The notes beneath the pieces are model-generated. The model was not told where the DNA came from. It did no database searches and saw only the letters and a list, made by a program, of their open reading frames with translations. 33,876 bases of DNA from NCBI GenBank assembly GCA_009691505.1, contig SICJ01000003.1, positions 1 to 33,876 on the forward strand. Direction: 5' to 3'. Shown one piece after another: positions 1-9,538 of the stretch. The stretch is from Candidatus Parcubacteria bacterium. Its GTDB lineage: Bacteria > Patescibacteriota > Minisyncoccia > Phycocordibacterales > CALRHW01. The first letter of the stretch is position 1. Every line of letters begins with the position of its first letter. The position numbers and the translations under genes were made by a program.

Positions 1-39
1 GCGCATACTAAAACGGGTGGCTTTAAAATATCCTTATTA

Positions 40-1452
40 TTACTTCAAAATCGAAATCCCCAACTCCTTCATGTGCTTCGCGTCAATCTCTGATGGAGCT
101 TTCATCATTAGGTCGCGACCTTCGCCGGTTTTTGGGAATGCGATAACTTCGCGAATATTTGGCTCGTTCTGCAAAATCATAACGATACGATCAATGCCAG
201 GAGCAAAGCCACCGTGCGGAGGAGTACCAAAACGAAACGCCTCAAGCATGTGCGCAAACTTTTTCTGTTGCTCTTCTTCGCTCACACCAAGCAATTCGAA
301 AACTTTCTTTTGCATATCTGCTTTGTGAATACGAATACTACCGGAGCTGAGCTCAAAGCCGTTGAGCACAAGGTCGTATGAGTTGGCGCGGATAGAATAA
401 ATGTCGTCGCTGTGCTTTCCGCCGCTTTCTGCTGCCATAAATTTATCCACGTCTTCGTCTTTTATAGAACAAAATGGATGATGCGCCGCTGTGATATTTC
501 CCTCTTTATCTTTTTCAAACATTGGAAAATCTAGAATCCAAGCAAAAGCCAATTCGTTTTCGTCGGCCTTGTCTTTTCGCAAGTCGGGCTTGTCGGTACC
601 GTATTTTTCTAACGACTCAGCGTATGTAATGCGAGGAAAAGGTGTTTGTGATATTTTTTTGTGCGGATAAAGCTCGGCAATTAGCTGCACGAACATTTTT
701 TCTGTGTACTGCAAAATATCTTCTTGTGTTACGAAAGACATTTCAAAGTCTAGCTGTGTAAACTCTGGCTGTCGGTCGCCACGAGTGTCTTCGTCGCGGA
801 AACATCGAGCAATCTGAAAATATCTTTCAAAACCTGCGACCATAGAAAGCTGTTTAAATTGTTGCGGAGATTGTGGAAGCACATAAAATTTTCCATTTTC
901 AAGACGAGACGGCACAACGTATTCGCGTGAACCTTCTGGTGTGCCTTTCATCATTATTGGCGTTTCAATTTCCACGAAATCATTGTCGTGCATATATTTG
1001 CGGAAAAAAGTGATGATTTTGTCGCGCATTCGGATGTTTTTCTGGAGGCGTGGACGGCGTAGGTCTAGATAACGGTATGTAAGGCGCGTTTCCTCGTTTA
1101 TGTCTCTACCGTCGTTTCCTACGTCAAATGGAGGTGTTTGAGCCTCGTTTAAGACCTTTATTGCCGTGATTTCTATCTCCAAAGTGCCGTTTGGTTCATC
1201 GGCCTTAATCATTTTTTCTGGGCGAGGGTTTACTTTACCCGTGACTTCAATCACCCATTCTGGACGAACGGTATTGGCAAGCGCGTGGGCGTCTGCGTGA
1301 GATGGAAGCGCAACCATTTGCACCTTGCCAGACATGTCGCGAAGGTCTATGAAAATGAGCTTGCCGTGATCACGCCGAATGTCCACCCATCCTTTTATGA
1401 GGACTTCTTTACCGATATTGTCTGCGAGGTTTTTTATGAGAGTTCGTTCCAT
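40..1452 (-). CDS. aspS: Aspartyl-tRNA synthetase, bacterial type lacking the GAD domain
   Basis: Cytoplasmic class II synthetase that charges tRNA with Asp. The 470-residue product has the N-terminal OB-fold anticodon domain (about 1-105), class II motif 2 (FRDEDTRGD, 218-226) and motif 3 (GGFAPGIDR, 414-422). Bacterial AspRS is usually about 590 residues because a GAD domain is inserted between motifs 2 and 3. Here the sequence runs from YGTDKPDLR (284-292) almost directly into WILDFPMF (305-312), so that insert is absent. The flanking sequence is bacterial, not archaeal. His29 in RRDHG falls where non-discriminating AspRS of Pseudomonas has a His, which suggests it may also make Asp-tRNA(Asn) for amidation; this is inference. 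It follows trpS by 28 bp and is probably cotranscribed. No Shine-Dalgarno is visible before the ATG. Confidence 0.97.
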   Translation of the reverse strand: MERTLIKNLADNIGKEVLIKGWVDIRRDHGKLIFIDLRDMSGKVQMVALPSHADAHALANTVRPEWVIEVTGKVNPRPEKMIKADEPNGTLEIEITAIKVLNEAQTPPFDVGNDGRDINEETRLTYRYLDLRRPRLQKNIRMRDKIITFFRKYMHDNDFVEIETPIMMKGTPEGSREYVVPSRLENGKFYVLPQSPQQFKQLSMVAGFERYFQIARCFRDEDTRGDRQPEFTQLDFEMSFVTQEDILQYTEKMFVQLIAELYPHKKISQTPFPRITYAESLEKYGTDKPDLRKDKADENELAFAWILDFPMFEKDKEGNITAAHHPFCSIKDEDVDKFMAAESGGKHSDDIYSIRANSYDLVLNGFELSSGSIRIHKADMQKKVFELLGVSEEEQQKKFAHMLEAFRFGTPPHGGFAPGIDRIVMILQNEPNIREVIAFPKTGEGRDLMMKAPSEIDAKHMKELGISILK

Positions 1453-1480
1453 GTTGTTAATTTTAAATTTTGGGCGCGAT

Positions 1481-2500
1481 TTATTGATTAAATGTTAAAC
1501 CGACTTTTTTGCGCACTTCTTCCATCTTTTTCTCTGCTTTCATGTGAGCCTTTTTTCCGCCAGCTGTGAGTAAGTCAATTACATATTCTGGGTCGCTTGC
1601 GATTTTCTCGCGCTCTGCTCGAAGTGGCGCGATGAATGCAGAAATTTTGTGAGCGAGGATTTCTTTTGATTCTTTGTAACCAATGCCACCTTTTTCATAA
1701 CGCGCTTTTAAATCTAGGAAATCTGCATCTGTGCCATTATTTGAAAATAATTTATGAAGCGCAAACACCTTACACTCGTCGGAATTTTTTGGTTCGTCTA
1801 CACCTTTTGAATCTGTTGGGATTTTCATGACGGCTTTGAGCACTTCTTCGTCGCTCGCAAAAAGCCCGATAGTGTTGTTGTAACTTTTACTCATTTTTTG
1901 TCCGTCTGTGCCAGGCACGACAGCAACATCTTTTCTAATTAATGGCTCAGGCATTGTAAAAGTCTCACCGAAAATGCGGTTGAATTTTTCTGCTGTGTCA
2001 CGCGCGATTTCAATGTGCTGTTTTTGATCCATTCCGACAGGCACAATGTCTGCGCCGGGAAGCAAAATATCCGCCGACATCAAAATAGGATAATCAAACA
2101 CGCCGACGTTCGTCTCTTTTTCTTTTACTTGTGAATCTTTGAAAGCGTGCGCTCGTGACAAATACGGCATCGTGGTGATGCAATTAAAAATCCATGCAAG
2201 CTCTGCAACTTGTGGAGTGTCAGACTGTTTGTATAAAGTGACTTTTTTTGGATCTAGGCCGATAGCGAGATAGTCTATTGCGAGGTCTAGAGTTGCTTGC
2301 GAAAGCTCAGTTCCGCTCCAATTTTCTGCCGGGTTACCTGAAGCTACGGAAGTGAGTGCGTGTAAATCTGCAATAAAAATAGAGCAGTCATACTCGTCCT
2401 GCATGTCCACCATTTGCTTCATAGCGCCAAAATAGTTGCCAATATGTGGTCGGCCTGTCGGTTTTACACCCGATACCAGTATTTTTTTTCCTGTTCTCAT
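1481..2500 (-). CDS. trpS: Tryptophanyl-tRNA synthetase
   Basis: Cytoplasmic class I synthetase that joins Trp to tRNA(Trp). The 339-residue product has the HIGH-type signature PTGRPHIGN (14-22), the Trp-pocket and dimer region, the VPVGMDQKQHIE stretch (153-164) and the class I KMSKS loop (202-206). Length is normal for bacterial TrpRS. The ATG at 2500 has no Shine-Dalgarno, but a good -10 hexamer sits 7 nt upstream, consistent with a leaderless message. It lies 49 bp downstream of dnaJ and 28 bp upstream of aspS, so the two synthetases probably form a transcription unit. Confidence 0.98.
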   Translation of the reverse strand: MRTGKKILVSGVKPTGRPHIGNYFGAMKQMVDMQDEYDCSIFIADLHALTSVASGNPAENWSGTELSQATLDLAIDYLAIGLDPKKVTLYKQSDTPQVAELAWIFNCITTMPYLSRAHAFKDSQVKEKETNVGVFDYPILMSADILLPGADIVPVGMDQKQHIEIARDTAEKFNRIFGETFTMPEPLIRKDVAVVPGTDGQKMSKSYNNTIGLFASDEEVLKAVMKIPTDSKGVDEPKNSDECKVFALHKLFSNNGTDADFLDLKARYEKGGIGYKESKEILAHKISAFIAPLRAEREKIASDPEYVIDLLTAGGKKAHMKAEKKMEEVRKKVGLTFNQ

Positions 2501-2535
2501 GTTTGAAATAATAGCAGAATAAAAGGCTTTTTCAA
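2501..2535 (-). promoter_or_regulatory. Candidate leaderless promoter of trpS
   Basis: On the minus strand TTGAAA (2535-2530), a 16-nt spacer and TATTAT (2513-2508) are followed by only 7 nt before the trpS ATG. Transcription would start at or beside the start codon. No Shine-Dalgarno is present, which fits a leaderless mRNA. Confidence 0.55.
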
Positions 2536-2549
2536 AATCTAGGATTGCA

Positions 2550-3635
2550 CTAGATCCCCTCTTTTTTCAATTGCTCAATTATCTTTTTCGCCTCTTTAGA
2601 AATTTTGCGAGGGAGTTCAATATTTATTTTTATGAGCAAGTCTCCACGAGTTTTTTTATCTACAGGCACGCCCTTTCCTTTTACGCGTAAAATCTCACCA
2701 AAAGAAACATTTTCTGGAATACTTACTTTTATTTCGCCATCAAGCGTAGAAATATTTTGCACTCCACCCAAAAGCGCGTCGGAAAGTTTTATATTTAAAT
2801 CCATTATAAGATTTTGTCCGTCTTTACGAAATGTTGTGTGACGCTTTACATGAATTTTTACATATAAGTCGCCAGAAACTCCGCCGGAGACAGCTTCGCC
2901 TGCGCCAGTCATGCGAATCATTTCGCCATTATCAATACCTGTCGGAATTTTTAGTGAGATTTCTTCTTCTTTTTTGAGCACGCCGAGTCCGCGACATTCA
3001 CGGCACTTTTCTTTTGGAGTTGTGCCACGTCCATTACATAATTCACAAATGCGTTCGGTTGCGATAGAACCAAGTATGGTGCGTTTTACTTCGCGAATTT
3101 TTCCTTTTCCGTTGCAAGTTTTGCAAGTAACATATTCTGTGCTCGGCTCGCCACCTTCGCCTTTACAATGTGAGCACTTTGAAGTTTTTGTGAGTAAAAT
3201 TTTTCTTTCAACTCCAAAAATTGATTCTGAAAACGATAGTTCTATGTCAATGGAAATGTCGCGACCGCGTTTTGCTTGTTGTCTTTGTCCGCCACCAAAA
3301 ATGTCGCCAAAAATGTCCCCAAAATCAAAACCTTGACCGCCCTGTGTAAATTGAGAAAAATCAAAACCGCCAAAGCCTTGACCTCCAAACGGACCGCCTT
3401 GACCGCCAGTACTAGGACCACCAGAACCGAAAGTCTGTCCGTAAGTATCATATTCTTGACGTTTTTTGTCATCAGATAGGACTCCATACGCTTCGCTCGC
3501 TTCTTTAAATTTTGTCTCATTACCACCTTCTTTGTCTGGATGATATTGATGCGCGAGCTTTCTAAACGCTTTTTTGATATCGTTGCTTGATGCGTTTTTT
3601 TTGACACCTAGTGTTTCGTAAAAGTCTTTCGCCAT
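2550..3635 (-). CDS. dnaJ: Chaperone DnaJ (Hsp40)
   Basis: Co-chaperone that stimulates the DnaK ATPase and delivers unfolded substrates. The 361-residue product has an N-terminal J domain with the HPD triad (32-34), a Gly/Phe-rich linker, and four CxxCxGxG zinc repeats ([32 protein letters not shown]), followed by the C-terminal beta-sandwich substrate domains. It is therefore a complete type I DnaJ. An upstream in-frame ATG at 3734 would add 33 Lys/Gln/Arg-rich residues and overlap the dnaK 3' end. [10 protein letters not shown] at 3635 matches the family start and lies 25 bp after the dnaK stop, so it was chosen. Third gene of grpE-dnaK-dnaJ. Confidence 0.97.
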   Translation of the reverse strand: MAKDFYETLGVKKNASSNDIKKAFRKLAHQYHPDKEGGNETKFKEASEAYGVLSDDKKRQEYDTYGQTFGSGGPSTGGQGGPFGGQGFGGFDFSQFTQGGQGFDFGDIFGDIFGGGQRQQAKRGRDISIDIELSFSESIFGVERKILLTKTSKCSHCKGEGGEPSTEYVTCKTCNGKGKIREVKRTILGSIATERICELCNGRGTTPKEKCRECRGLGVLKKEEEISLKIPTGIDNGEMIRMTGAGEAVSGGVSGDLYVKIHVKRHTTFRKDGQNLIMDLNIKLSDALLGGVQNISTLDGEIKVSIPENVSFGEILRVKGKGVPVDKKTRGDLLIKINIELPRKISKEAKKIIEQLKKEGI

Positions 3636-3660
3636 TTTTTGTTTTCTTTTTATTCTCGTC

Positions 3661-5613
3661 TTATTTTTGTTCGTCTGTCTTTGCGTCTGTTTTTGTGTCT
3701 GCCTTTGTTTCGGTATCTTCCTTCTTTTCTTCATAATTTACATCTCGCACTTTTTCTTCACCTGTCGCACCCGCATCTGCTCCTGCATCTCCCGCCGGCG
3801 CGCCTGCAGGAGCATTTTTACTCATATATTCGCCGATTTTTTGCATTTCAGTAGAAAGTTCTGTCGTTGCTTTCATTATTGCCTCACGCTCTGTGCCGTC
3901 TTTTATTTTTTTTACTGCTTCAATTTTCTCATTTACCCCAGCTTTTATTTCTGGAGTAACTTTGTCGCCATTATCACGGATAGATTTTTCTGCAGTATAC
4001 ACCATTTGCTCGGCAATATTTTTTGTCTCCACCATATCTTTTTTCTTTGCGTCTTCTGCGCTGTGCATTTCTGCGTCTTTTTGCATTTTAGCTATATCTT
4101 CTTTTGAAAGACCGGAGCTCGCTTCAATACGGATAGACTGCTCTTTTCCGCTAGTTTTATCTTTTGCTTTTACGCTCAAAATACCGTTTGCATCTATATC
4201 AAAAGTCACTTCCACTTGCGGTACTCCACGAGGGGCTGTAGGGATTCCGTCCAAAATAAATTTTCCGAGACTTTTGTTGTCGCTCGCCATTGGTCGCTCG
4301 CCTTGCACAATGTGAATTTCTACAGAAGTCTGATTGTCAGCTGCAGTGGAATATGTTTGAGATTTTGAAACTGGAATAGTTGTGTTTTTTGGAATAAGAA
4401 TATTAGCCACACTTCCCATAGTTTCTATACCGAGCGAAAGCGGAATAACGTCAAGGAGTAAAATATCTTTTACATCACCAGAAATAATTCCGCCTTGAAT
4501 AGCTGCGCCGAGCGCCACCACTTCGTCAGGATTAATAGATTGATTTGGCTCTTTTCCAAAAAGTGCCTTCACAGCTTCTTTAATTTTTGGCATTCTGGTC
4601 TGTCCACCCACTAGGATCACTTCATTGATGTCTGAGATTTTAAAAGGTGAAGCCTCCATCGCGCGCTTTGTAATCATAATTGCACGGTCAATAAACTCGC
4701 TAGCGAGCTCTTCTAGTTTTGCGCGAGTCATTTTCATTACAAAATGTTTTGGTCCTGACGCATCAGAAGTAATGAACGGAATATTTATTTCTGTTTCGGT
4801 CGCAGTAGAAAGCTCGTGTTTTGCTTTTTCTGCAGCTTCGTCTAGTCGTTGTAGAGCAAACGCGTCTTTTATTAGATCAATTCCGCTTTCTTTTTTAAAT
4901 TCACCTGCTAAATAATGGATTATTTTTTGATCAATATCTTTTCCACCGAGATGGCTGTCGCCGTCTGTAGATTTTACTTCTACAACATCTACAAAAACTT
5001 CAAGCACAGAAATATCAAAAGTTCCTCCTCCAAAATCAAAAACAACTATTTTTTCTTCTTTCTTTTTATTAAATCCATAAGCGAGAGCGGCGGCCGTAGG
5101 CTCGTTGATTATTCGTTTTACGTCCAAACCTGCGATTTTCCCTGCGTCTTTTGTGGCTTTTCTTTGTGCGTCATTGAAATATGCGGGCACGGTGATTATC
5201 GCTTCAGTTATTTTCTCGCCTAGCTTTACTTCAGCGTCGGCTTTGAGTTTTTGGAGAATCATCGCAGAAATTTCTTCTGGACGATAATCCTTGTCGCCCA
5301 TTTTTACCATTACTCCGCCGTCTGAAGACGAGCTAATGTCATAAGGCACTGTTGCTTTGTCTTTTTGCACTGCAGGATCTTCGTAAGTGTGCCCGATAAA
5401 TCGCTTGATACCAAAAATAGTATTTTTTGGATTGGTAACAGCTTGGCGTTTTGCGAGAAGTCCCACTGTGCGTTCATTATTTTTAGACAAAGCAATAATA
5501 GAAGGCGTGGTCCGTGCCCCTTCTATATTTTCGAGAATCTTTGGTCCGTCGGCTTCCATTATTGCGACCGCACTGTTTGTTGTTCCCAAATCAATTCCTA
5601 TTACTTTTGCCAT
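3661..5613 (-). CDS. dnaK: Chaperone DnaK (Hsp70)
   Basis: ATP-dependent Hsp70 chaperone of the cytoplasm. The 650-residue product starts with the phosphate-1 motif [11 protein letters not shown] (5-15). It contains the nucleotide-binding signatures [12 protein letters not shown] and [11 protein letters not shown], the interdomain linker [13 protein letters not shown] and the substrate-binding domain. The C-terminal tail is rich in Ala, Gly, Lys and Glu ([18 protein letters not shown] and beyond), as in many bacterial DnaK proteins. It lies between grpE (81 bp upstream) and dnaJ (25 bp downstream). I saw no CIRCE operator in either gap and no hrcA in the window, so heat-shock control is not evident from the sequence. 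Confidence 0.99.
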   Translation of the reverse strand: MAKVIGIDLGTTNSAVAIMEADGPKILENIEGARTTPSIIALSKNNERTVGLLAKRQAVTNPKNTIFGIKRFIGHTYEDPAVQKDKATVPYDISSSSDGGVMVKMGDKDYRPEEISAMILQKLKADAEVKLGEKITEAIITVPAYFNDAQRKATKDAGKIAGLDVKRIINEPTAAALAYGFNKKKEEKIVVFDFGGGTFDISVLEVFVDVVEVKSTDGDSHLGGKDIDQKIIHYLAGEFKKESGIDLIKDAFALQRLDEAAEKAKHELSTATETEINIPFITSDASGPKHFVMKMTRAKLEELASEFIDRAIMITKRAMEASPFKISDINEVILVGGQTRMPKIKEAVKALFGKEPNQSINPDEVVALGAAIQGGIISGDVKDILLLDVIPLSLGIETMGSVANILIPKNTTIPVSKSQTYSTAADNQTSVEIHIVQGERPMASDNKSLGKFILDGIPTAPRGVPQVEVTFDIDANGILSVKAKDKTSGKEQSIRIEASSGLSKEDIAKMQKDAEMHSAEDAKKKDMVETKNIAEQMVYTAEKSIRDNGDKVTPEIKAGVNEKIEAVKKIKDGTEREAIMKATTELSTEMQKIGEYMSKNAPAGAPAGDAGADAGATGEEKVRDVNYEEKKEDTETKADTKTDAKTDEQK

Positions 5614-5694
5614 AATTTTTTGTTTGTTAAATTTTTGATAAAGTCTTCCTAAATTTTTTGTCGCGGAAAGCGATTTTTCATTTTTCTGTAATTT

Positions 5695-6291
5695 TTACGA
5701 AACACTTTTACTTATTTTCACTTTTGCTGACCGTATTGGTTTATCATTAAGACTATACCCTTTTTGTAAAACTTGAAACACTTTACCATCTTCATCTACA
5801 TTTTTCGTCTCCACCGTGTCTAATGCTTCATGAAACTGGGGGTCAAAATCCTGCCCCAGAGGGTCAAATTGTTTCAGTCCGTTTTTTTGAAGAATGTCTA
5901 GAAGTTGTGAATAAATGTATTCCACCCCGATCCGCCATTCTTTTGGCGATTTCTCCCAAGCTTCTTTATTTTGCATTGCCATATCAAAACTATCTAACAC
6001 TGGAATGATTTCTGTGATCAGGTTTTTATTTGCAAATTTTACAAGGTTTGAATACATTTCCTCATCACGTTTTCTTGTGTTGATAAAATCTGCTTTCGCT
6101 CTCTGCCAGCCGTCCAGATATTCTGCTTTATCTTTTAGTGCAACAGCAATTTTTTCTTTTAATTTTTGAATCGCGATTTTTGGATCTTTTTCGGTATAAT
6201 CCGCGTCAATATCTACGTCTTTTTCAAAAACGATTTCCTCGTCTACGATTTCGTCGTTTTCAGTTTTTGTGTCTTGATTTTTATCCTTCAT
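5695..6291 (-). CDS. grpE: Nucleotide exchange factor GrpE
   Basis: Cytoplasmic cofactor that releases ADP from DnaK. The 198-residue product has an acidic, low-complexity N-terminus (about 1-35), a long helical region typical of the GrpE dimer coiled coil, and the C-terminal beta domain with the family signature (FDPQFHEALDTVETK, then VLQKGYSLNDKPIRSAKVKIS). Length is normal. First gene of the chaperone set, 56 bp after rpsI. That gap contains an A/T-only palindrome (about 6330-6345) and a possible TGATAAT -10 sequence near the ATG, so grpE may be read both from the ribosomal operon and from its own start. Confidence 0.96.
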   Translation of the reverse strand: MKDKNQDTKTENDEIVDEEIVFEKDVDIDADYTEKDPKIAIQKLKEKIAVALKDKAEYLDGWQRAKADFINTRKRDEEMYSNLVKFANKNLITEIIPVLDSFDMAMQNKEAWEKSPKEWRIGVEYIYSQLLDILQKNGLKQFDPLGQDFDPQFHEALDTVETKNVDEDGKVFQVLQKGYSLNDKPIRSAKVKISKSVS

Positions 6292-6347
6292 GATTTAAAT
6301 AGATTATCAGATTCAAAAGACTTGAGGAAATAAGTTTTTAAAAACTT

Positions 6348-6755
6348 TTAGCGCTTTGACCACTGAGGAGCTTTACGCGCTTTCTTGAGTCCAAACTTAC
6401 GTCGTTCTTTTGCTCGCGCATCTCGTTTTAGTAAACCTGAAGATTTTAGTTTTTTACGAAGTTCTAAATCGTGCTCTACAAGACCTCTAGAAATACCGTG
6501 TCGCAGAGCTTGTACTTGAGAGCTGATGCCTCCACCTCGTATTACTGCTGTTACTTTAAATTTTATCGGAGTGGCTGAAATTGAAAATGCTTCAAGTCCA
6601 ACAATCTGTAATGCTTTTGTAGGAAAATATTCTTCGTATTCTCTATCATTTACCACGATAGAAGTTTTGGATGCTTCTGTCATACGCACGCGAGCTACAG
6701 ATGTTTTTCGTCTGCCGATAGTTTCTATGTATTTTTTGTTTTCTCCTGTATTCAT
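6348..6755 (-). CDS. rpsI: 30S ribosomal protein S9
   Basis: Small-subunit protein whose C-terminal tail reaches the P-site tRNA. The product is 135 residues from the ATG at 6755 and has the S9 signatures GRRKTSVARVR near the N-terminus, GGGISSQVQALRHGISR in the middle and the diagnostic C-terminus KKARKAPQWSKR. A TTG at 6770 would add five residues and overlap rplM; the ATG lies one base after the rplM stop and is preferred. rplM-rpsI is the usual L13-S9 pair, here attached to the rpoA-rplQ end of the core ribosomal cluster. Confidence 0.97.
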   Translation of the reverse strand: MNTGENKKYIETIGRRKTSVARVRMTEASKTSIVVNDREYEEYFPTKALQIVGLEAFSISATPIKFKVTAVIRGGGISSQVQALRHGISRGLVEHDLELRKKLKSSGLLKRDARAKERRKFGLKKARKAPQWSKR

Positions 6756-6756
6756 A

Positions 6757-7101
6757 TTATTCGGTAACAATTAAATTTTTGATTATCTTTGCGCGAAGCT
6801 TGTTTATCGGCAACATTCCATATACAGCATCTATGAAAAGATAACTATAACCTTTTTTTGCTAAAAATTGCTCGGCTGTTTTTGTCTTGAGTCCTCCGGG
6901 ATAACCAGAATACGTAATGTATTCTTTTTCACGGAGTTTTTTTGCGTCAAATATTACCTTTGAAGCATTCACAATGTGAACCTTTACGTTTTCTACAACG
7001 TTTGGTGCGTAGTGAGTTGTTTGTTTTCCCATGAGAATTTTCGCAGCTTCACTAGCTACTCTTCCCAACTTTTTATCTTGTGCGTCTATTGTGTGTTTCA
7101 T
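6757..7101 (-). CDS. rplM: 50S ribosomal protein L13, C-terminally short
   Basis: Early-assembling large-subunit protein. The 114-residue product shows the L13 signatures: a short N-terminal DAQDKKLGRVASEAAKILMG, YITYSGYPGGLK in the middle and VYGMLPINKLRAKIIKNL near the end. E. coli L13 is 142 residues. This copy starts late and stops soon after the KLRAKIIKNL helix, so the terminal tail is missing. A one-base gap to rpsI implies tight translational coupling. Trimming of ribosomal proteins is common in reduced genomes, so I read this as a natural short form. Confidence 0.96.
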   Translation of the reverse strand: MKHTIDAQDKKLGRVASEAAKILMGKQTTHYAPNVVENVKVHIVNASKVIFDAKKLREKEYITYSGYPGGLKTKTAEQFLAKKGYSYLFIDAVYGMLPINKLRAKIIKNLIVTE

Positions 7102-7107
7102 AAATTT

Positions 7108-7455
7108 TTATACAAATTCTATTACGGCCATAGGCGCGCGGTCGCTTACTCTGTTTCCAAGCTTTATAATGCGTGTGTATCCACCTTTTCTTTCTTTATA
7201 TTTTGGTCCAAGCACATCTACAAGCTTTTTTGTAGCGATGTCACCTATTCTACTTGAAAGTAAACGGCGAGACGCTACTGAATTTGTCTTGCCTTGTGTA
7301 ACCATTTTTTCTACAACAGGACGAATAGCTTTTGCTTTTGTTTCTGTTGTTTTAATTTTCTCGTTTATTATAAGGGAAAGTACTAGAGATGCAACAAGAG
7401 CATTTCTTTGATTTTTTTCTCGGCCGAATTTCTTTTTTGAGCTGTGGTGTCGCAT
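7108..7455 (-). CDS. rplQ: 50S ribosomal protein L17
   Basis: Large-subunit protein near the polypeptide exit. The 115-residue product opens with MRHHSSKKKFGREKNQRNAL, the expected L17 N-terminus, and has the ITTE-like KIKTTETKAKAIRPVVEKMVT segment and a C-terminal GGYTRIIKLGNRVSDRAPMA, a close family match. It lies 15 bp after rpoA, its normal neighbour, and 6 bp before rplM. Confidence 0.97.
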   Translation of the reverse strand: MRHHSSKKKFGREKNQRNALVASLVLSLIINEKIKTTETKAKAIRPVVEKMVTQGKTNSVASRRLLSSRIGDIATKKLVDVLGPKYKERKGGYTRIIKLGNRVSDRAPMAVIEFV

Positions 7456-7470
7456 ATTATTACTTTAGAT

Positions 7471-8427
7471 TTACTTTAGAGTAACGCCAATATCCTTTAA
7501 CATTTTTTTAATCTCTGTAACACCTTTTGTGCCAAGACCCTCTATTTCTGTAACGTCTTTTTCTTTCTTTCGCACAAGTCCGCCGACAGTTCGAATATTT
7601 GCAGAAGTCAAAGCGTTCATTGTGCGAGCTGAAAGGTTTAGAGATTCTATTCTAGTTTTCAAAAATTCTGGATCAAGGTCTTTTTTATCATCACCTTCAC
7701 CTTCGCTCTCTTTTTGTATTTCAGGCATTTCCTCTTCTTTAAAACCGATAATCGCCTTTAGCTGATTGATAGTTATTTCAATAGCTTTTGAAAGAGCATC
7801 GTGAGGAAGCATCGTGCCGTCTGTTTCTATAGAAATACGAAGACGATTGAAATCTGTTCTGTCACCGACGCGCATATTTTCAACTTCGTAACTCACTCTT
7901 TTGATAGGAGAAAAAACTGCATCAAGAGCAATACTACCGATGTCTACACGATTTTTTTGGATAACTTCTTTTGAAACATAGCCAAGACCTTTTTCTACCA
8001 GAAGCTCAATGTTGAGCTCAGCATTTTTGTCTGTAATAGTAGCAATAACAAAGTCAGGGTTGAGTACTGAAATCTGTCCAGTCGCTTTAATATCTTTTGC
8101 TGTGACTTCTTGCACGCCTTTTACTTTTAGAGTCAAAGTCTGTGGCTCGTCAGAGTGCATAGCGATGCGCACCTTTTTTAGATTGAGCAAAATTGTGATG
8201 ACGTCTTCTTTTATTCCATCAAGAACAGAAAACTCGTGACTTACGTCATTTATTTTTACAGAAGTAATGGCCGCACCAGGAAGAGATGACAAAATTATTC
8301 TACGTAGAGAGTTGCCGAGAGTGTGGCCGTATCCAGGATAAAGTCCGTCTATTTCATAAATCGCCGAAAAATTATCTTCGGATACAATCTTTGGCTTTGA
8401 AGGCAATACAATGCTGTGATGAACCAT
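7471..8427 (-). CDS. rpoA: RNA polymerase alpha subunit
   Basis: Alpha subunit that dimerises to start RNA polymerase assembly and contacts UP elements and activators. The 318-residue product has the complete N-terminal domain (GYGHTLGNSLRRIILSSLPG near 33-52, then VEKGLGYV and RVGDRTDFNRLRISIETDG), an acidic linker (EGEGDDKKDLD) and the C-terminal domain with two helix-hairpin-helix units (LNLSARTMNALTSANIRTVG and IEGLGTKGVTEIKKML). It is complete and of normal length. It sits between rpsD and rplQ, the conserved bacterial order. Confidence 0.99.
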   Translation of the reverse strand: MVHHSIVLPSKPKIVSEDNFSAIYEIDGLYPGYGHTLGNSLRRIILSSLPGAAITSVKINDVSHEFSVLDGIKEDVITILLNLKKVRIAMHSDEPQTLTLKVKGVQEVTAKDIKATGQISVLNPDFVIATITDKNAELNIELLVEKGLGYVSKEVIQKNRVDIGSIALDAVFSPIKRVSYEVENMRVGDRTDFNRLRISIETDGTMLPHDALSKAIEITINQLKAIIGFKEEEMPEIQKESEGEGDDKKDLDPEFLKTRIESLNLSARTMNALTSANIRTVGGLVRKKEKDVTEIEGLGTKGVTEIKKMLKDIGVTLK

Positions 8428-8451
8428 AATGATTTTATTATTTATTAAAAA

Positions 8452-9069
8452 TTATCTACTATAAAATTCTATAACTGAATTTAAATCAAACAAAAGTTCC
8501 CCTTGATCCATTTTTGGCATACCTTGAACTTCTATTTGCTTCTTGCTTGCGTCTACTTTGAGCCATGAAGGCGCTGTTTTTGCCTGTAGACGCTCTTCTA
8601 GACCCACAAACAAGGTTTTCTTCATACTGCCGTCTCTGAGCGTAATAACGTCTCCCACAGACACACTAAAAGACGGAATATTTACGATACGTCCGTTTAC
8701 TTTTATATGATTGTGCGAAACTATCTGACGAGCGAGTGGTCGAGTATGTCCAAAACCTCCACGAAGCACGGCGTTGTCTAAACGTCGCTCTAGAAGCTCG
8801 TAGAGTCCGCCGACTTTATTTGTGCCCTGTGCTGCGAGAGATTTTTTAACGTAATTTGAAAATTGTTTTTCTGTAAGTAAATACGTGAAGCGCGCTTTTT
8901 GCTTCTCATTCATTTGAACACCGAAATCTGTCTTTTGCTTTGGCCCACGTCCTTTTCCGACAGTTTTTGTTTTGCGTGTTTGAGACAGAGCGTATTTCTG
9001 AGTTTGAGTTTTCTCAAACACGGGTGCGCCGAGTCGTCTTGCTATTTTGTATCTTGGTCCGATAATCAT
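8452..9069 (-). CDS. rpsD: 30S ribosomal protein S4
   Basis: Primary 16S rRNA-binding protein that nucleates 30S assembly. The 205-residue product starts MIIGPRYKIARRLG, carries the S4 core (LLERRLDNAVLRGGFGHTRPLARQ) and a C-terminal S4 RNA-binding domain (VSHNHIKVNGRIVNIPSFSV). The N-terminal zinc-binding Cys cluster of some S4 proteins is absent, so this is the zinc-free form. Located between rpsK (29 bp upstream) and rpoA (24 bp downstream). Confidence 0.98.
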   Translation of the reverse strand: MIIGPRYKIARRLGAPVFEKTQTQKYALSQTRKTKTVGKGRGPKQKTDFGVQMNEKQKARFTYLLTEKQFSNYVKKSLAAQGTNKVGGLYELLERRLDNAVLRGGFGHTRPLARQIVSHNHIKVNGRIVNIPSFSVSVGDVITLRDGSMKKTLFVGLEERLQAKTAPSWLKVDASKKQIEVQGMPKMDQGELLFDLNSVIEFYSR

Positions 9070-9098
9070 ACCTTTTGTTATTACTGTAATTTATAATA

Positions 9099-9533
9099 TT
9101 AAACTCTACGTGGCTTCGGCGGTTTTGGTCCGTTGTGCGGAACAGGCGTCACGTCTTTTATTGATGAAATTGTAATTCCCTTTGCAATAAAACCTCGTAT
9201 CGCAGATTCTCGACCAGAACCTACTCCTTTTACTACAACAGCGACTTCTTTTATGCCGATAATCTGCGCTTTTGCATTTAAAGTTTCGCCGATTTTTGCC
9301 GCCGCAAAGGGTGTCCCCTTTTTTGCGCCACGGAAACCAAGCGAACCACTTGAAGACCAGCACAAAGTGTTGCCTTTTACGTCTGTGAGAACAACCTTTG
9401 TATTATTGTATGTTGATTGCACATACAAAATACCGGTTTCTATTTTCTTTTTTGAAGACGCTACTACCGCTGATTTTTCTTCAGTATTAGCTACTTCTGT
9501 TTCTCCTTTTTTTACGATTCGTTTCTTTCCCAT
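9099..9533 (-). CDS. rpsK: 30S ribosomal protein S11
   Basis: Platform protein of the 30S subunit near the mRNA exit. The 144-residue product has a Lys/Glu-rich N-terminal extension of about 30 residues, then GILYVQSTYNNTKVVLTD, the GSLGFRGAKKGTPFAA signature, the GSGRESAIRGF loop and the C-terminal DVTPVPHNGPKPPKPRRV typical of S11. It lies 5 bp after rpsM. Confidence 0.98.
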   Translation of the reverse strand: MGKKRIVKKGETEVANTEEKSAVVASSKKKIETGILYVQSTYNNTKVVLTDVKGNTLCWSSSGSLGFRGAKKGTPFAAAKIGETLNAKAQIIGIKEVAVVVKGVGSGRESAIRGFIAKGITISSIKDVTPVPHNGPKPPKPRRV

Positions 9534-9538
9534 TTTAA

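Noticed and set aside
1-39. A possible next gene starting at an ATG at position 6 on the minus strand
   Set aside because: Only two codons lie in the window, so nothing can be supported.
3636-3734. Longer DnaJ start with a Lys/Gln-rich N-terminal extension
   Set aside because: It overlaps the dnaK 3' end in another frame and the extension is a shadow of the DnaK Lys/Thr-rich tail; the J domain begins at 3635.
3667-4315. Plus-strand ORFs with Phe/Cys-rich or Ser-rich proteins opposite dnaK and other genes
   Set aside because: They are antisense shadows of conserved genes with low-complexity translations and no start signals.
5614-6347. CIRCE heat-shock operator near grpE or dnaK
   Set aside because: No TTAGCACTC-N9-GAGTGCTAA-like inverted repeat is present; only an A/T palindrome and a short hairpin were seen.
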